Assembly (NCBI GenBank): GCA_023846275.1
Contig: CM043870.1
Span: 7,439,527 to 7,503,526, forward strand
Origin: Vanilla planifolia
Taxonomy: Eukaryota; Streptophyta; Magnoliopsida; Asparagales; Orchidaceae
DNA length: 64,000 bases
Direction: 5' to 3'
Shown: positions 60,301-64,000 of the stretch, in pieces
How the letters are laid out: every line of letters starts with the position of its first letter
Numbering within the stretch: the first letter of the stretch is position 1
Made by a program: the position numbers and the translations under genes
Notes under the pieces: generated by a model
The model's input: only the letters and a program-made list of their open reading frames with translations
Database searches by the model: none
Told to the model about the DNA's origin: nothing

Positions 60301-60865
60301 TGTATTTTTCTAAAGAAAGATCTTTTTGAGACGAATCCAATGATGTTTAATTTGTAATTTTTGGAGCTCTAATGAATAAATTATGAATTTTTAAAGATTT
60401 GGGATAAATTTGTAACGTGGAGGATAGATTTGTAATTTTGAAATGTCGGCTTAGTTCAAATTCGATTTGGCGGAGGATCTTTTTGCAAATACCAAATTTA
60501 TAAGGGGTTTTATGCAAAAATGCGGTTCATGGCGGTTCCGACCGCGTTATAAAAGTTGAAACAGGGTGCGTTTTGAAAAAAAAACATTTCTACAAAGAAC
60601 ATGGCTGCGGGGAGGTTGCCGGAATGCGACGACGAGATTTCTGAGAGCAATTGTTAGCTTAACAAAGTTCTGACACTCTACAGTAGCATCCGATGAGGAT
60701 TTCGTGATTTTTGGCACGCGACTGCGACAGCAGACAAAGGTGAGAATTTTGTTTGTTTTGTCGACGAGTTGTATAAGTTTTTCCGGTGAGTGGTGGTCGA
60801 TTGGCCGGCGAGAGACGCAAGAGATTTCGAGTTGGCCCAAAATATTTCGGTTTCGTCGGACGTAC

Positions 60866-60976
<111 letters not shown>

Positions 60977-61630
60977 CGAAAAACCGGTCCACACCTTTGG
61001 ACCGGATACGCCTCTGAACCGGGCTGCCGAGCGCCGGCGGTCAAGCGTGCCAAGTGTGCGCGGTCCAGCGCATCGAGAGAGCGCGGTCCAGCGCCGAGTG
61101 TGTGCGGTCCAGTGCCGAATGCGTGCTGTCCAGCGCGCCGAGAGTGCGAAGTCCAACGCGCTGAGCGCGCGCGGTCAAGCGTCGGGCGCTGGCGGTTCAT
61201 CGCCCGCATAACCTGATTTTGGGATTTATTTTGGGAGTTGTTTGGGAAAGCTTTTCAGAAAGCACTTTTGGTTATGAATATATTTTAATTTGTGACCATG
61301 GCATTGTAGGACATCAAGACAAATTAGAAGTGGACAAGAAAATTTGGTACATCAAATGCAGGTAGATAAATTCCTAACCCTGTGATGTAGCACAATACTA
61401 TATGTTTGTTTTACTTGATTTTCTTTCAGTTACATGGTGTTTTGATTGTTCTATATGTTGATGTTTATTTCATTTGCATGACAACTAAAAAAGAAAGAAA
61501 TAATATGGTACAATATGCTAATGAAAGAGACGAAACAATATGGCATGAAAGAACTTTTGATATGACATGGATTGATGTATGGAAAATGACAAATAAAATA
61601 ATAGGATTCCCAGAGAACATTATCCTCACC

Positions 61631-61886
61631 ACTAGGCCCAGCATGTGTTGCAGGGTATCGATCTTCGGATTAGATATCTGCCTAGTGTTTATACCAAGCC
61701 CAGCGTGTGTCGCAGGGTATCAATCTTCGGATCAGATATCTGCCTGGTATTATGTGCTATGACTCCATGATGATTTACACCAGGCCCAGCATGTGTTGCA
61801 AGGTATGGTACCATACCTGCCTGGTGGCACTAGGCCCAGCATGTGTTGCAGGGTATCGATCTTCGGATCAGATATCTGCCTAGTGT
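61631..61886 (+). repeat. Four tandem hairpin repeats of about 60 bp
   Basis: Units start near 61631, 61694, 61778 and 61828, with the core GGCCCAGCATGTGTTGCAGG, then GTATCGATCTTCGGATCAG and ATATCTGCCTAGTG. The opening CACTAGGC and closing GCCTAGTG are exact inverted complements in units 1 and 4. The third unit has lost its middle (GGTATGGTACCATACC forms its own stem). Confidence 0.88.
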
Positions 61887-62260
61887 TATGTGTTTGGTTG
61901 GATGCCGGCTGGAGGTCATATATTGATGATGATTGGATCCAGAGGATAATGAGTCAAAGGGAATTGGTCCCGATAATAACACACTACATAATGAACTGAC
62001 ATTTCTTTATGGTTTTTATTTGGCATTATCTTATATATATGACATCTGGTATGGTTTTATCTTTATGCATATGATTCATCTGCACTATTTATGATATGTA
62101 TTTTCATTTATATTGGGTTAATTATGTGGATTTATCTATTGAGATTTGTAAATCTTATTTAGTGCTTACATCACAGGACATGAAAACCACTACACCGAGA
62201 GATGTGAATGATGCTGCTATAGAAGAGCCATTTTCAAGAGATGTGTGAGAGAGGGAAAGT

Positions 62261-63149
62261 TTTGATGTGATTAAATGTTTAAAAACATGCCTTTATATAT
62301 ATACTTGGGATTTTGGAGTTCGTGTTTGTCTTACCATCGGGTCCCCACCTTTGGGTTTTCTTCATTGTCCTCACTTAGATGCTGTATCTCGCAACTTTGA
62401 TGTTAATTTTGTGATCTAATGGTACTGTTTTTGGTGGGGACTTGACAAGCCATATCCATTCAAATATAGTAACTCGTCATCTTCTTTCTCTCTTAATTCC
62501 AATGATTTTCCTATTTTTTATACCTTCCTTATGATGATTTATTAAGCTTGCCATTCAGGGTTTTAAAAATGTTTCTATTTCTTTGTACCATACATATACG
62601 ATACATAGCTTTGTATTGCATAATAAGTAAAATTTCTCTTCATCTATATTCTTTGTATTGATTGTACTTATGTATGATCCATATCATCATACTTATGTAA
62701 TGTATTTCAACTTACTCAACTTTGATATTCTCAATATATCACATTATATGATGATTTTTCTCATAGTCTGCATTCCATTTTATTACATACTCTTATTCTA
62801 TCATAATTAATAATGCCGTTCTAATTTGATCATACTTATATAGTTCCTTAATTACATGTGCATAATACCTTTAATTACATTCAAATCATTTATTCTCATA
62901 TCATCATGGTATACGATGTCACTTATCACACTTGTACGGTGTCTTTAGACATCTGTTACTCTTACCAACATAGTTAAATTTTTCTTCCTTGATCGTATTG
63001 GTTTGATCAATGATGTCATACCATATGAAATTTGTTTCAATTATTGAGCCATTTTGATAGCATTAAATCTTCTCTATAGCTTCTTTTATTAGTGTTGTAA
63101 TAATATTTAAAGGTGCTTGCTCATCTCAATGCATTGTTGTCTTCCATCA
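62261..63149. other. AT-rich DNA, no gene recognised
   Basis: Probably includes decayed continuation of the gypsy pol found further right on the minus strand, but nothing can be read with confidence. Confidence 0.35.
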
Positions 63150-64000
63150 TAGAGTTGAAATTGTTTAAACTTACCTTTCATTTTAATACATTGGACACCT
63201 ATTGACTTTTTTGTGGTGATATATGATCACTAAATCATAATCTTTTATCAATTTTATCCAACACCATTGACATAATTTCAATTCCCTTTGAGTGAAAAAT
63301 GCATTCTAGGCTTTGATGATCTAAAAACATTTCAGTCTTTACACCAAGCAAATAATGCCTCTATCTTTTTATGGCAAAAATGATTGCACTAAGTTATGCA
63401 TAAGACAATTATTCTTATAAGCACTGAGTTATCAGGTATCATATGCTTTGACCTTTTCATTATGCATTATGACTACCCTTGATCCTTGTAACGATGCATT
63501 TGCATAAATTTGAAACTTTTCACCTTGAATCTGTAGTGTTATTACCAATGCAGTAGTCAATCCTACTTTAACATTCAGAATCCATTCTTGTGCTTTGGAT
63601 CCCAATTGAAAGAGAATACCTTTTGTGTAAATCTTAACAAAGGGAAATATATTTGAGAAAATCCTTGATAAATTATTCGTAATATCTTACTAAACCAAAG
63701 AAGCTCTATATCTAAGTGACAGTTATAGGCTTGGGCCACTCTATAACTACTACCATCTTTTGGCAATCCATTATTATTCCTTTTGTACTAATAATGTGTC
63801 CTAAGAATAAAATACTCTTTAACCAAGAACAGTAGTTTTAGAACTTGGAAAATAATTGTTACTCCAACTATTATATTATCATTTCAAAATTTCTAGTGGG
63901 TTCCATTCATTTCTATAATAAATTAGAATATCATCAATAAACCTGATAACAAAATAATCTAGCTAATTCTTGAACACTTTATTCATGAGGTTCATTAAGT
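63150..64000 (-). pseudogene. Ty3/gypsy RT and RNase H remnant, runs off the window
   Basis: Minus strand from the right edge: RT palm text DYFVIRFIDDILIYYRNEW (about 63962-63905), LGHIIS (near 63800) with WPKPI, RYY and FIKDF words, then FSQIYFPLLRFTQKVFSFNW (63670-63610). Last come RNase H words ending FLDHQSLECIFHSKGIE (about 63335-63285, typical TDHKSLKYLFTQKELN) and a VSNVLKRK-like end resembling VADALSRK. Frameshifts and stops are frequent, so it is inactive. Confidence 0.82.

Overview
This is nuclear DNA of a flowering plant. It has split genes with GT/AG introns, long AT-rich intergenic DNA, TG...CA LTR elements with tRNA-Met-type primer sites, an L1 LINE, and a KDEL-tailed papain-like protease family known from plants. 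Nothing in it is bacterial or organellar. A monocot is possible (Del/Tekay-like long LTRs), but this is a weak guess. The region is gene-poor and repeat-rich. Only two genes look intact as far as visible: the 3' end of the cytosolic phenylalanyl-tRNA synthetase beta subunit (+, 1841-6092, 5' part outside the window) and a complete five-exon GH31 alpha-glucosidase (-, 35731-32678).

Layout. 1-6092: last four exons of PheRS-beta, with a recent 312-bp tandem duplication in the last intron. 6.1-12.3 kb: AT-rich DNA with an old 0.75-kb direct repeat pair. 12.3-16.8 kb: a composite pseudogene. The promoter and exon 1 of a KDEL-type cysteine endopeptidase (CysEP) are interrupted, partly duplicated, then fused in frame to a truncated copy of PheRS-beta exons. 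The end of that copy (16152-16839) repeats window bases 1-718. 17775-29435: two almost identical 5.8-kb units in direct tandem plus 60 bp of a third. Each unit holds a convergent pair of dead CysEP genes, both still ending in KDEL codons, and a Ty1/copia element. The copia element is cut at both outer ends of the array but continuous across the internal junction. 29.4-32.6 kb: AT-rich DNA, a 48-bp minisatellite and AT microsatellites. 32.7-35.7 kb: the GH31 gene. 36.4-64 kb: a retroelement graveyard with an exact solo LTR (37528-40484, 5-bp target duplication), a probable older nested LTR pair with gypsy integrase remnants, a minus-strand L1 LINE (ORF1 to RT), a copia gag remnant with primer site, a gypsy gag-protease-RT remnant with primer site, a second LTR-like region with a long GA tract and hairpin repeats, and a minus-strand gypsy RT-RNase H fragment running off the right end.

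The most interesting structure is the 17.8-29.4 kb array. Because the copia reading frame runs through the unit-unit junction, that junction is probably ancestral and the outer edges derived. This is the pattern expected from insertion of a dimer of a circular molecule (eccDNA or rolling circle), not from simple tandem duplication. Each unit also carries a CysEP inverted repeat (arms about 1.2-1.6 kb, spacer about 290 bp) with a plausible TATA promoter, so it could make hairpin RNA against active CysEP genes. These are inferences. Assembly duplication must be excluded first.
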